Source of the DNA: CBDCFL01 sp965216135
Lineage (GTDB): Bacteria; Pseudomonadota; Alphaproteobacteria; Rhodobacterales; Rhodobacteraceae
Length of the DNA stretch: 64,000 nt
Direction: 5' to 3'
Assembly: GCA_965216135.1 (NCBI GenBank)
Contig: CBDCFL010000022.1
Location: 248,001 to 312,000, forward strand
A program made the position numbers and the translations under genes. Below are positions 27,677-34,523 of this stretch, piece after piece. Position 1 is the first letter of the stretch. The number at the start of each line of letters is the position of its first letter. The notes under the pieces are model-generated. The model did no database searches and was not told the origin of the DNA. It saw only the letters and a list, made by a program, of their open reading frames with translations.

Positions 27677-27801
27677 TTACTGCCATCAAAGCCTCCCTTG
27701 CCTTGATGCCACTGAATCAGATCACGCCGCTCGTGGGAATCCCCTTGAGTCAAATCTGGGGGCCGTTGGTATTATTCGTGGCCAGAGCAGAAGAGCAGTA
27801 A
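26586..27801 (+). pseudogene. IS630-like transposase, subgroup C, indel-damaged, stop lost
   Basis: The second half is intact and near identical to the copy at 52759-53820, with the DDE motifs ELWWQDEARIGQK, VLIVDQAGWHL and RSPELNPVENVWQFM. The first half carries 1-3 bp insertions that scramble short segments (for example TQMRRGSAASVCRSFG in place of TDASRIGGVGLQIIRDW) and put the normal ATG at 26586 out of frame. The normal TGA after HGF has become GGA, so the frame runs on through the tip, through the older element, into the 3' end of the host gene, stopping at 27801. Confidence 0.85.
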
Positions 27802-27810
27802 CGGTTCGCT

Positions 27811-28407
27811 TTAGAACACTTTTCTGGCCTTCAGCGCGGCGGTGATTGTGCCGTCGTCGAGGTAATCCAACTCTCCCCCGATGGGCACACCCTGGGCCAG
27901 AGAGGATACGGTGACCCGCGCGCCAAGTTCGTCAGCGATGTAATGCGCGGTAGTCTGGCCATCAATTGTGGCGTTGAGTGCAAGAATAACTTCACCGATT
28001 TTCTCGGCCTCGATGCGCGCCACCAGCCGCGGGATGCGCAGATCTTCCGGCCCGACGCCGTCAAGTGCAGACAGCGTGCCGCCAAGAACATGATAACGGC
28101 CCTTGAACATATGGCCGCGCTCCATCGCCCACAGATCAGCAACATCCTGAACGACGCAAATCTCGCCAATCGCGCGGCGGTCGTCGGCGCAGATGTCGCA
28201 CAATTCGGTGGTGCCGATGTTGCCGCAATTGACACATTCGCGCGCCGTCGCGGCGACCTGATGCAGCGCGTCAGCAAGCGGGGCCATCACCGCGCCGCGT
28301 TTCTTGATCAGATGCAGAACCGCGCGCCGCGCCGACCGCGGCCCCAGCCCCGGCAGCCGGGCCATCAGCTCGATCAGCGCGTCGATGTCTTTGGTGGCGT
28401 TGGTCAT
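27811..28407 (-). CDS. recR: Recombination mediator protein RecR
   Basis: A 198-residue protein of the RecFOR pathway that helps load RecA at gapped DNA. The helix-hairpin-helix LIELMARLPGLGPRSARRAV, the four-cysteine zinc motif CVNCGNIGTTELCDIC and the Toprim region (EICVVQDVADLWAME, EVILALNATIDGQTTAHYI) are complete. The start at 28407 (MTNATKDIDALI) suits the family; the open frame to 28449 does not. The upstream nested insertion sequences end 40 bp from its stop and do not touch it. It follows ybaB, its usual partner, across a 186-bp gap. Confidence 0.96.
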   Translation of the reverse strand: MTNATKDIDALIELMARLPGLGPRSARRAVLHLIKKRGAVMAPLADALHQVAATARECVNCGNIGTTELCDICADDRRAIGEICVVQDVADLWAMERGHMFKGRYHVLGGTLSALDGVGPEDLRIPRLVARIEAEKIGEVILALNATIDGQTTAHYIADELGARVTVSSLAQGVPIGGELDYLDDGTITAALKARKVF

Positions 28408-28593
28408 TGTTAGGTGAAACCCTGTTAGTGCCTTGGATAATAAACCCAAAAACCACCACTGCGCATCCGCAATCTATGGGGCAACATATCCGCCAGGCTG
28501 GCGCTCAGCGCTTCCTTACGGTTGCTTTTCCCTAGCTAAGAAAGACCGCAAGGCATTGATGAGCGGTAAGCTCGGAACCCCAAAAAAGATGCG

Positions 28594-28938
28594 TCAAAAC
28601 GGCAGCTTGAAGTCCGTCGGCAGGCCCATGCCTTCGGTCATGGCCTTCATTGCGTCCTGACTGCGCAGGGTCGCTTTGGTCTGCGCGTCCTTGATTGCGG
28701 CCAGTATCAGGTCTTCGACCACCTCTTTCTCGCTTGGCGCAAAAATCGACGCGTCGATGTCCAGCCCGGTCAACTCGCCCTTGGCAGTCGCCGTGGCTTT
28801 CACCAATCCAGCGCCGCTCTCGCCGGTCACGGTGATTGCGTCGAGGCTTTCCTGCATCTCGGTCATTTTCGACTGCATATCCTTGGCGGCGGCCATCACT
28901 TTGGACATGTCGCCGAGGCTGCCTAATCCTTTGAACAT
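28594..28938 (-). CDS. YbaB/EbfC family nucleoid-associated protein
   Basis: A 114-residue DNA-binding protein. It starts MFKGLGSLGDMSKVMAAAKD, has the coiled middle typical of YbaB (MQSKMTEMQESLDAITVTG) and ends MGLPTDFKLPF. The ATG at 28938 has AAGGAG about 10 nt upstream, while the open frame to 29112 overlaps the dioxygenase gene. YbaB normally sits in dnaX-ybaB-recR; here a dioxygenase gene separates it from dnaX. Confidence 0.93.
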   Translation of the reverse strand: MFKGLGSLGDMSKVMAAAKDMQSKMTEMQESLDAITVTGESGAGLVKATATAKGELTGLDIDASIFAPSEKEVVEDLILAAIKDAQTKATLRSQDAMKAMTEGMGLPTDFKLPF

Positions 28939-29032
28939 GGGGCGCTGCTCCTTTGTGCGTCTTGGGCCAACAGATACGGTGACTTGGGTGTCACGACAAG
29001 ATCGCGACGGCAATTTCACTGCGCAACAGCGA

Positions 29033-29902
29033 TCAGACGATCCGCACCGCCTCCAGCCCGTCGGCATTCGTGGCAGAGCAACAGACACTGTCCAGCCGCC
29101 GCGGTTGATCATAAGGCCAGGGTCGCCCCCGATGAAGCGTCGCCCGTTCGTCCCAGATCAGCACATCCCCAACCTGCCAGGTATGGCTGTAAACATAGGC
29201 CGGCTGAGTGCAGAACTCGATCGCGTCTTCGATGAGCGCCTGGCCTTCGCCCGCACCCATGCCTTCGATGGCGAAAGCATGGCTGGCGATATAAAGCGCC
29301 TCGGCACCATTAATCGGATTGGGCCAGATCGCACGCCACGGACGGTCCGGCCAGCGGGTCATCATCGTCTGAGCGGCAAGTTCAGCGGAGATTTGCGCCC
29401 GTGAGTGCGACAACCGGTGCCAGATGATCGCATCGCGAAACGGGGCGCGCATCGCCTCGGGCATGTCGGCCCAGGCGGCGCGGGTTGAGGCGACCTCGGT
29501 CTGTCCGCCTGACGACGGCACCACCCGCCCGCACAACAGATTGACCAGCGCGGGCACCGGCAGAAATGTGCTGTCGGTGTGCCACAGCATGTTGCCCTGC
29601 AGGTTCAGCAGTTCCAGATCGTCCTCATCCAACAGCCCATCTTTGGTTTGGTTGGAAACCGGGAACACTTGAAACGGGATGTCGCGGGCCTGCGACATAG
29701 CCGCGCGGTTTTCAAGCGGGCCAAACAGGCGGCCAAGTGCAGTAACTGACGTATCGTCGAGGTGTTGTGCGCGAAACAGCAAAACCGAATGGGATTCAAA
29801 CAGCGCGCGGATCTGCGGGTAGAGGTGGTTCGCGTTTACTTGGCGAAGATCCACACCGTCGATACAGAGCCCGAAGCGATCGGTCAGCTCTGAGGTCTGC
29901 AT
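29033..29902 (-). CDS. TauD/TfdA family Fe(II)/2-oxoglutarate dioxygenase
   Basis: A 289-residue enzyme with the 2-His-1-carboxylate iron site: His108 and Asp110 in NMLWHTDSTFLP and the distal His257 in ERATLHRGRPWPYD, followed by the 2-oxoglutarate-binding Arg (QPRRLDS). Members hydroxylate compounds such as taurine, 2,4-D or phenoxyalkanoates. The AKSxxR-like substrate residues of TauD are not evident, so the substrate is unknown. It begins directly after the dnaX stop and lies before ybaB, an insertion into a usually tight recombination operon. Confidence 0.9.
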   Translation of the reverse strand: MQTSELTDRFGLCIDGVDLRQVNANHLYPQIRALFESHSVLLFRAQHLDDTSVTALGRLFGPLENRAAMSQARDIPFQVFPVSNQTKDGLLDEDDLELLNLQGNMLWHTDSTFLPVPALVNLLCGRVVPSSGGQTEVASTRAAWADMPEAMRAPFRDAIIWHRLSHSRAQISAELAAQTMMTRWPDRPWRAIWPNPINGAEALYIASHAFAIEGMGAGEGQALIEDAIEFCTQPAYVYSHTWQVGDVLIWDERATLHRGRPWPYDQPRRLDSVCCSATNADGLEAVRIV

Positions 29903-31687
29903 CTAATCTTCCTCAAACGGATCCCATTCATCGCCGACCTCGGCAAGCGCTTCTTGTGCTGCCGATTGCTCCAGGTCATCAAGCGTGCGGATCGCGGTAA
30001 TCTCGGCTTCGGGAAAGGCCGCAAAGACCGCCTGGACCAAAGGGTGGTCCATCGCTTCGTTCTTTTTGGCTACCAGCGTAGCATCGCGCAACTCGGCAAT
30101 TGTCGGCGCGTCTCCACCGGCCACGATCGTGACGCCCCAGCGCACGCCGGTCCAGCTTTGCAGACGTCCGGCCAGCCGGGTGGCTAGATCGCGCGGTGCA
30201 TCGTCTGTCGGGGTGAATTCGATCCGCCCCGGGCTGTAGCGGGCAAGCCGGAGCGTGTTTTCAACCTCGACCAGAAGTTTTACATCGCGATTGTGGCGGA
30301 TGAGTTCGACCACATCCTCAAAGCGGACGTAGCGCGCCAGCGCGGTCTCGGGGCTCTGGGCAAGGGCTATGGCCTCGCCACCCGCACCGGGGGACATTGC
30401 CGGCCCGGAGGGCAGGGGTTCCAGAGCGGTCGGTGCATTCGGCCCGCCAATGCCCAGCGCTTTATCCGTGCCGCCGGGCGCGGTGCGACCGCCACCGCTG
30501 TCGGGATTTTCCGGCGGCGGAGGCTGTTTTTCGAGTTTGCGCACCAGCTCTTCGGGCGAGGGTAGCTCAGCGACATGGGTCAGCCGGATGACCGCCATTT
30601 CGGCGGCCATCATCGCGTTCGGGGCAAAGGATACTTCTTCGAGGGCTTTCAACACCATCTGCCACATCCGTGTCAGCGCGCGCATCGGCAGAGCCGCGGC
30701 CAGGGCCTGTCCGCGCTGGCGTTCGCCGGGGCCGATGGTGGGATCACTGGCGGCCTCGGGTGTGATGCTGATGACGCTGATCCAGTGGGTAAGTTCACCC
30801 AGTTCGCGCAGCACCGCCAGCGGGTCGGCGCCATCGCCATATTGCGCGCCCAGCTCTGACAGTGCGCCCGCCGCGTCGCCTTTCATGATCAGCTCAAAGA
30901 GGTCCATAATCCGGCCCCTGTCGGCGAGCCCGAGCATGGTTCGCACCTGATCCACCGTCGTCTCGCCCACGCCGCCGCCAAGCGCCTGATCCAACAGCGA
31001 GGTTGCATCGCGGGCAGAACCCTCCGCCGCACGGGTAATGAGCGCCAGGGCATCGTCGCTGACTTTGCCGCCCTCGGCACCGGCCATCTTGCGCAAAAAC
31101 GCGATCATCACCTCTGGTTCGATACGGCGCAGATCAAAGCGCTGACATCGCGACAGAACCGTTACCGGAACTTTGCGTATCTCGGTTGTGGCAAAGATAA
31201 ACTTCACATGTTCCGGCGGCTCTTCCAGCGTTTTCAGCAGCGCATTGAAGGCATGTCTGGACAGCATGTGCACTTCGTCGATTATATAGACCTTGTACCG
31301 CGCCGTCGCCGCCCGGTAGTACACGCTGTCGATGATCTCACGGATGTCATCCACGCCCGTGCGGCTGGCGGCGTCCATTTCGAGCACATCCACATGGCTG
31401 CTCTTGGCAATCGCCACACAATGCTCGCAGACTCCGCAGGGCTCGATCGTCGGGCCGCCTTTGCCGTCGGGACCGATGCAATTCATCCCCTTGGCGATGA
31501 TCCGCGCGGTAGTGGTTTTGCCGGTGCCGCGGATGCCGGTCATGATGAACGCCTGGGCGATGCGATCGGCTTTGAACGCATTTCCGAGCGTGCGCACCAT
31601 CGCATCCTGACCGACCAGATCGGCGAATGTCTCGGGGCGGTATTTGCGGGCAAGAACCTGGTATTCAGGGGCGGGCTGGTCGACCAT
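29903..31687 (-). CDS. dnaX: DNA polymerase III subunits gamma and tau
   Basis: A protein of about 594 residues that forms the clamp-loader motor. The P-loop is GIRGTGKTTTARIIAKGMNC, the zinc motif is CGVCEHC, Walker B is VYIIDEVHMLSRHAFNALL, and the arginine-finger SRC motif is VPVTVLSRCQRF. A Pro/Gly-rich linker (PPPPENPDSGGG) precedes the tau-specific C-terminus. The ATG at 31687 (MVDQPAPEYQVLARKYRP) has AAAGGA upstream. Longer starts at 31768 and 31831 would overlap the divergent membrane-protein gene. Confidence 0.95.
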   Translation of the reverse strand: MVDQPAPEYQVLARKYRPETFADLVGQDAMVRTLGNAFKADRIAQAFIMTGIRGTGKTTTARIIAKGMNCIGPDGKGGPTIEPCGVCEHCVAIAKSSHVDVLEMDAASRTGVDDIREIIDSVYYRAATARYKVYIIDEVHMLSRHAFNALLKTLEEPPEHVKFIFATTEIRKVPVTVLSRCQRFDLRRIEPEVMIAFLRKMAGAEGGKVSDDALALITRAAEGSARDATSLLDQALGGGVGETTVDQVRTMLGLADRGRIMDLFELIMKGDAAGALSELGAQYGDGADPLAVLRELGELTHWISVISITPEAASDPTIGPGERQRGQALAAALPMRALTRMWQMVLKALEEVSFAPNAMMAAEMAVIRLTHVAELPSPEELVRKLEKQPPPPENPDSGGGRTAPGGTDKALGIGGPNAPTALEPLPSGPAMSPGAGGEAIALAQSPETALARYVRFEDVVELIRHNRDVKLLVEVENTLRLARYSPGRIEFTPTDDAPRDLATRLAGRLQSWTGVRWGVTIVAGGDAPTIAELRDATLVAKKNEAMDHPLVQAVFAAFPEAEITAIRTLDDLEQSAAQEALAEVGDEWDPFEED

Positions 31688-31766
31688 TTCAGTCCTTTGA
31701 ATCGGCGCTTCCTGCAGGTTAGGCGTTGGCTTGTCCGGCGTCCAGTCATCGGCTAGGCCTTGGGCC

Positions 31767-32069
31767 ATGGCCAAGCCGGCAAACCAACCGATTGAGGCGC
31801 GGATCAACGCAATACTGGTCCTGCTGGCCATGTGGATGGGCGCCTGGGTGATCGTCGTGTGGGCGAACTACTGGCGCGCCGCCCCCGAAACCGGGATGAC
31901 AAATCCCTACCTGTCGCTCGGCTGGCAGGGGATTGCCGCCATCCTGGCGTTTTCGATCTGGGGCGTCGGATTTGGGCTGCCGAGAGGCAATGGCATTCGG
32001 CGTATGTCCGCCGCGCCGTTGGCAATCTCATTCGGCATAGGTTTGCTGGTTTTGGCTGGCGTATTATGA
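31767..32069 (+). CDS. Small membrane protein of unknown function
   Basis: A 100-residue protein with three hydrophobic stretches (INAILVLLAMWMGAWVIVVW, GWQGIAAILAFSIWGVGFGL, ISFGIGLLVLAGVL). No family is recognised. The start at 31767 (MAKPANQPIEARINA) is 80 bp from the dnaX start on the other strand. The coding pattern and membrane profile support a real gene, but nothing hints at a role. Confidence 0.6.
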   Translation: MAKPANQPIEARINAILVLLAMWMGAWVIVVWANYWRAAPETGMTNPYLSLGWQGIAAILAFSIWGVGFGLPRGNGIRRMSAAPLAISFGIGLLVLAGVL

Positions 32070-32122
32070 CCAGATGATCATCGTTTCGCAGTCGTTGCGC
32101 CATGCCAACATCCGGCCGATGA

Positions 32123-32138
32123 GTTTCGCATGCGAAAC
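32123..32138. promoter_or_regulatory. 16-bp perfect palindrome, possible operator
   Basis: GTTTCGCATGCGAAAC is perfectly symmetrical. It sits inside a wider inverted repeat whose outer arms are GGCCGA (left) and TCGGCC (right). It lies in the 167-bp gap between the small membrane protein gene and the agmatinase-like gene, about 54 bp after the former. No T-tract follows, so a protein-binding site is more likely than a terminator. Confidence 0.45.
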
Positions 32139-32236
32139 ATTTTCGGCCATGTGATTGAAGTCAGGGCAGTATTCCGGGCGAATCGTGGAATGTTTTTTCA
32201 GACGGATGTCAAATTAACTTGTTTGCTATCAATCTG

Positions 32237-33205
32237 TTATGGCTGCGTCCGGTGATTATCGGCAATAACGCAGAGCATCTCAAAGACAATTGACATGGCC
32301 AGGAACGCGGTGCCGCTGGAGGCGTCGAAAGGCGGCGAGACTTCGACCAGATCGGCGCCGATCAGATTGACACCGGCCAGCTCGCGCACCACCTGCAGGG
32401 CCTGAAAGCCGTTGGGCCCGCCCACCTCTGGCGTGCCCGTGCCGGGTGCAAAAGTGGGATCGACGAAATCAATATCGTAGGACAGGTAAGTCGGACGGTC
32501 GCCGACAACCGCGCGCGCCTCGGCGATCACATCGGGGATGCCGCGGGCAAACAATTCTTCGATCGCAATGACCCTGATGCCGTTAGCGGTGGCAAAGTCG
32601 CGATCCTCGCTGTCATAGGTGGTGCCGCGAATGCCGATCTGCACCACCCGCTTTGGGTCCAGCAGGCCCTCTTCGACCGCGCGGCGAAATGGCGTGCCGT
32701 GGGTGAACATCGTGCCGCCGAAATATGAGTGGAACAGATCGGTGTGGCTGTCGAAATGGATCATGCCAAGCGGGCCGTCGGCGGCCAATGCGCGCAGGAT
32801 CGGCAATGAACACAGGTGATCGCCGCCGAGACTGATTGGCAGGATCCCATGGGTTTTTGCCCGCGCCATGAATTCGGTGATGCGCGTCATGCTGTCCGCA
32901 ATGTCCGCCGGGTTCGGCCCGATGTCGCCGAGATCAGCGCAGTTCATCGCCTCAAAAGGTCGCGTGCCTGTCACGCCGTGCTGGGCGCGGATCATGGTTG
33001 AGGCATCGCGCAGCTGGCGCGGCCCGTGGCGCGGACCGGCACGGTTGGTTGTGCCGCCGTCCCAGGGAATGCCGATAAGGCCCAAATCGACCTGCCCAAT
33101 TCGTGGATCGTCCAATGCGATATGTGGAAGGCGCATGAATGTCGCGATGCCGGCAAAACGCGGCAGGTCAAAGCCGGATACGGGCTGAAAATCGGAATTG
33201 GCCAT
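32237..33205 (-). CDS. speB: Agmatinase/ureohydrolase family protein
   Basis: A 322-residue binuclear manganese hydrolase. The metal-binding signatures are ILPISLGGDHLCSL, IHFDSHTDLFHSYF and SYDIDFVDPTFAPGTGTPE. The family cleaves guanidino compounds to urea. Agmatinase is the usual call, but guanidinobutyrase or related activities are equally possible from sequence, so the gene name is tentative. It starts 6 bp after the nitronate monooxygenase stop, so they are probably co-transcribed. Confidence 0.85.
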   Translation of the reverse strand: MANSDFQPVSGFDLPRFAGIATFMRLPHIALDDPRIGQVDLGLIGIPWDGGTTNRAGPRHGPRQLRDASTMIRAQHGVTGTRPFEAMNCADLGDIGPNPADIADSMTRITEFMARAKTHGILPISLGGDHLCSLPILRALAADGPLGMIHFDSHTDLFHSYFGGTMFTHGTPFRRAVEEGLLDPKRVVQIGIRGTTYDSEDRDFATANGIRVIAIEELFARGIPDVIAEARAVVGDRPTYLSYDIDFVDPTFAPGTGTPEVGGPNGFQALQVVRELAGVNLIGADLVEVSPPFDASSGTAFLAMSIVFEMLCVIADNHRTQP

Positions 33206-33211
33206 CTGCGC

Positions 33212-34288
33212 TCAGCCGGGCTTGGAGAGGACGGAGCGGGTTTCATTCACAAGGCGGGCCACGACATCGCGGGCCGGCTCGACGCGGGCAAGCGCGGCGG
33301 ACTGGCCAAAGAGGTGGAACGAGGCTTTGTCCGGTTCGGTTTCGCGGGCGGCGTCAACAATCGGCCGACTCAGATCATACATCGCAGGGAAAGTAGGATA
33401 AGGGCCCGGAATATCAGCCATTATTCTCGCATACGCGCTGGCCATGCCGCGTGCGAAACGACCGGACACGGCATTGGTAAACATGGTGTTCTCTGCCGAT
33501 GTGGAGGCAATCGCATGTCTGTGCGCCGATGTGGTCGAGGCCTCAGGGCAGCGCAGAAACGCCGTGCCGATCTGTACGCCGCTGGCACCCAGCGCGAGCG
33601 CGGCAGCGATGCCGCGACCGTCCGCAATGCCACCCGCGGCAATGACTGGCACGTCCACCGCATCAACGATTTGCGGGACAAGCGACATCAGGCCCACCCC
33701 GTCACCGGGGCCGCCCGGCTGAAAGGATCCCCGGTGGCCGCCTGCCTCCCAACCCTGAGCGATAATCGCGTCGATGCCGACCGTTTCCAAAGCGACGGCT
33801 TCCGCAACCGTGGTGGCCGATGCGAGGAGCCGGGTGCCATTGTCTTTGAGGGCTTGGATGGCGCTAGGGCTGGGCGTGCCGAAATGAAAGCTGACGACAG
33901 GCGGGCGCAGTTCGAGCAACAGCGCAAGTGTTTCTTCGGTGAAACTGGCCGAAACCGCCCCTGGATTTTCCGGAAAACCGGTTTTCTGAAAATCCGGAAA
34001 ACTGGACGACATACGCGATTTGAGTGCTTCATAGGCGTCGTCGGCCAGAGCCGGGGCGGCGTCGTAGACGAAGAAATTGAGGTTGAACGCCGCGTTGGTC
34101 AGGTTGCGGATTTGCGTCGCGTATTCGCGCACCAGCATTTCGTCGCCGTAGGAACATCCCAGCGAGCCAAGGCCACCCGCCGCCCCGACGGCTGCGGCAA
34201 GTTCGGGCGTGGCCGATCCGGCCATCGGGGCCTGGATGATCGGGTGTTCGATGCCGAACAGGTCAAGAATGCGTTTGTCAGACCACAT
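33212..34288 (-). CDS. Nitronate monooxygenase-like FMN enzyme
   Basis: A 358-residue TIM-barrel flavoprotein of the 2-nitropropane dioxygenase family. It begins FGIEHPIIQAPMAGSATPEL and carries the FMN-contact motifs AQGWEAGGHRG, VIAAGGIADGRGIAAAL and GASGVQIGTAFLRCPEA. Such enzymes oxidise alkyl nitronates and detoxify propionate-3-nitronate. The ATG at 34288 (MWSDKRILDLF) has AGGGGG upstream. The frame further upstream runs into the SRP RNA gene and is not coding. Confidence 0.9.
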   Translation of the reverse strand: MWSDKRILDLFGIEHPIIQAPMAGSATPELAAAVGAAGGLGSLGCSYGDEMLVREYATQIRNLTNAAFNLNFFVYDAAPALADDAYEALKSRMSSSFPDFQKTGFPENPGAVSASFTEETLALLLELRPPVVSFHFGTPSPSAIQALKDNGTRLLASATTVAEAVALETVGIDAIIAQGWEAGGHRGSFQPGGPGDGVGLMSLVPQIVDAVDVPVIAAGGIADGRGIAAALALGASGVQIGTAFLRCPEASTTSAHRHAIASTSAENTMFTNAVSGRFARGMASAYARIMADIPGPYPTFPAMYDLSRPIVDAARETEPDKASFHLFGQSAALARVEPARDVVARLVNETRSVLSKPG

Positions 34289-34356
34289 GAAACCGCCCCC
34301 TGGCAAAAACCATGCAATGGGCGCAATCAAACACCAAATCTGAGGGTGGTAAAGGT

Positions 34357-34450
34357 GAGAGGCTGGACAACGACCCAAGCGGGGCTCGTTACGGTTGCTT
34401 CCTTCCGGACCTGGCCGGGTTGGCGAGGCGCTCGCCCGCGCCAACCTCTC
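34357..34450 (-). ncRNA. ffs: Bacterial small signal recognition particle RNA (4.5S)
   Basis: The minus strand holds the SRP domain IV core CCAGGTCCGGAAGGAAGCAA followed by CCGTAACGAGCC, which forms the GGAA-type tetraloop hairpin bound by Ffh. The ends pair (GAGAGGTTGG at the 5' side, CCAGCCTCTC at the 3' side), defining a hairpin RNA of about 94 nt. It acts in co-translational membrane targeting. It lies between the nitronate monooxygenase and phosphoesterase genes. The ends are set by base pairing and may be off by a few nt. Confidence 0.93.
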
Positions 34451-34523
34451 GCGCCATAATCTAGGTCTCAATTACGCGATGTGCAAGCCGGATGCGCGCG
34501 ATCCTTACCGAAGCGATGCGATT

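Larger units (their letters stand above)
25426..27771 (-). mobile_element. IS630-like element, subgroup B, interrupted by a second IS
   Basis: The tips are TACCAACGGCCC (left) and its near-perfect complement GGGGCCGTTGGTA (right). TTA lies outside both (25423-25425 and 27772-27774). Removing the inner element (26494-27676 plus one TTA) leaves 1160 bp, the same size as the other IS630-like copies here. Its transposase reads on the minus strand and its 5' end is at 27677-27771. The element was therefore in place before the inner one arrived. Confidence 0.88.
25252..27801 (+). pseudogene. Small membrane protein (66 residues), split by nested insertion sequences
   Basis: An AAGGAGG box precedes the ATG at 25252. 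The 5' part encodes MRYLQAALSIGFFGWIGYAI and a second hydrophobic stretch (TTAVAIICLGAVTAVL), then meets an IS630-like element at 25426. The 3' part lies at 27772-27801. Joining the halves with one TTA kept gives TAVLFVARAEEQ and a stop, in frame, for a 66-residue protein with two membrane segments. The family is not recognised. The interrupted frame now ends LYQRP inside the element. Confidence 0.75.

Noticed and set aside
33960..34010. Repeated CCGGAAAA/TTTTCCGG motifs resembling a hairpin array
   Set aside because: They fall inside the nitronate monooxygenase coding sequence and are explained by its codons (FPDFQKTGFPENPG).
33026..34459. 477-codon open frame on the plus strand
   Set aside because: It is the mirror of the agmatinase-like and nitronate monooxygenase genes and also runs through the SRP RNA gene; the sequence is low in hydrophobic core patterns.
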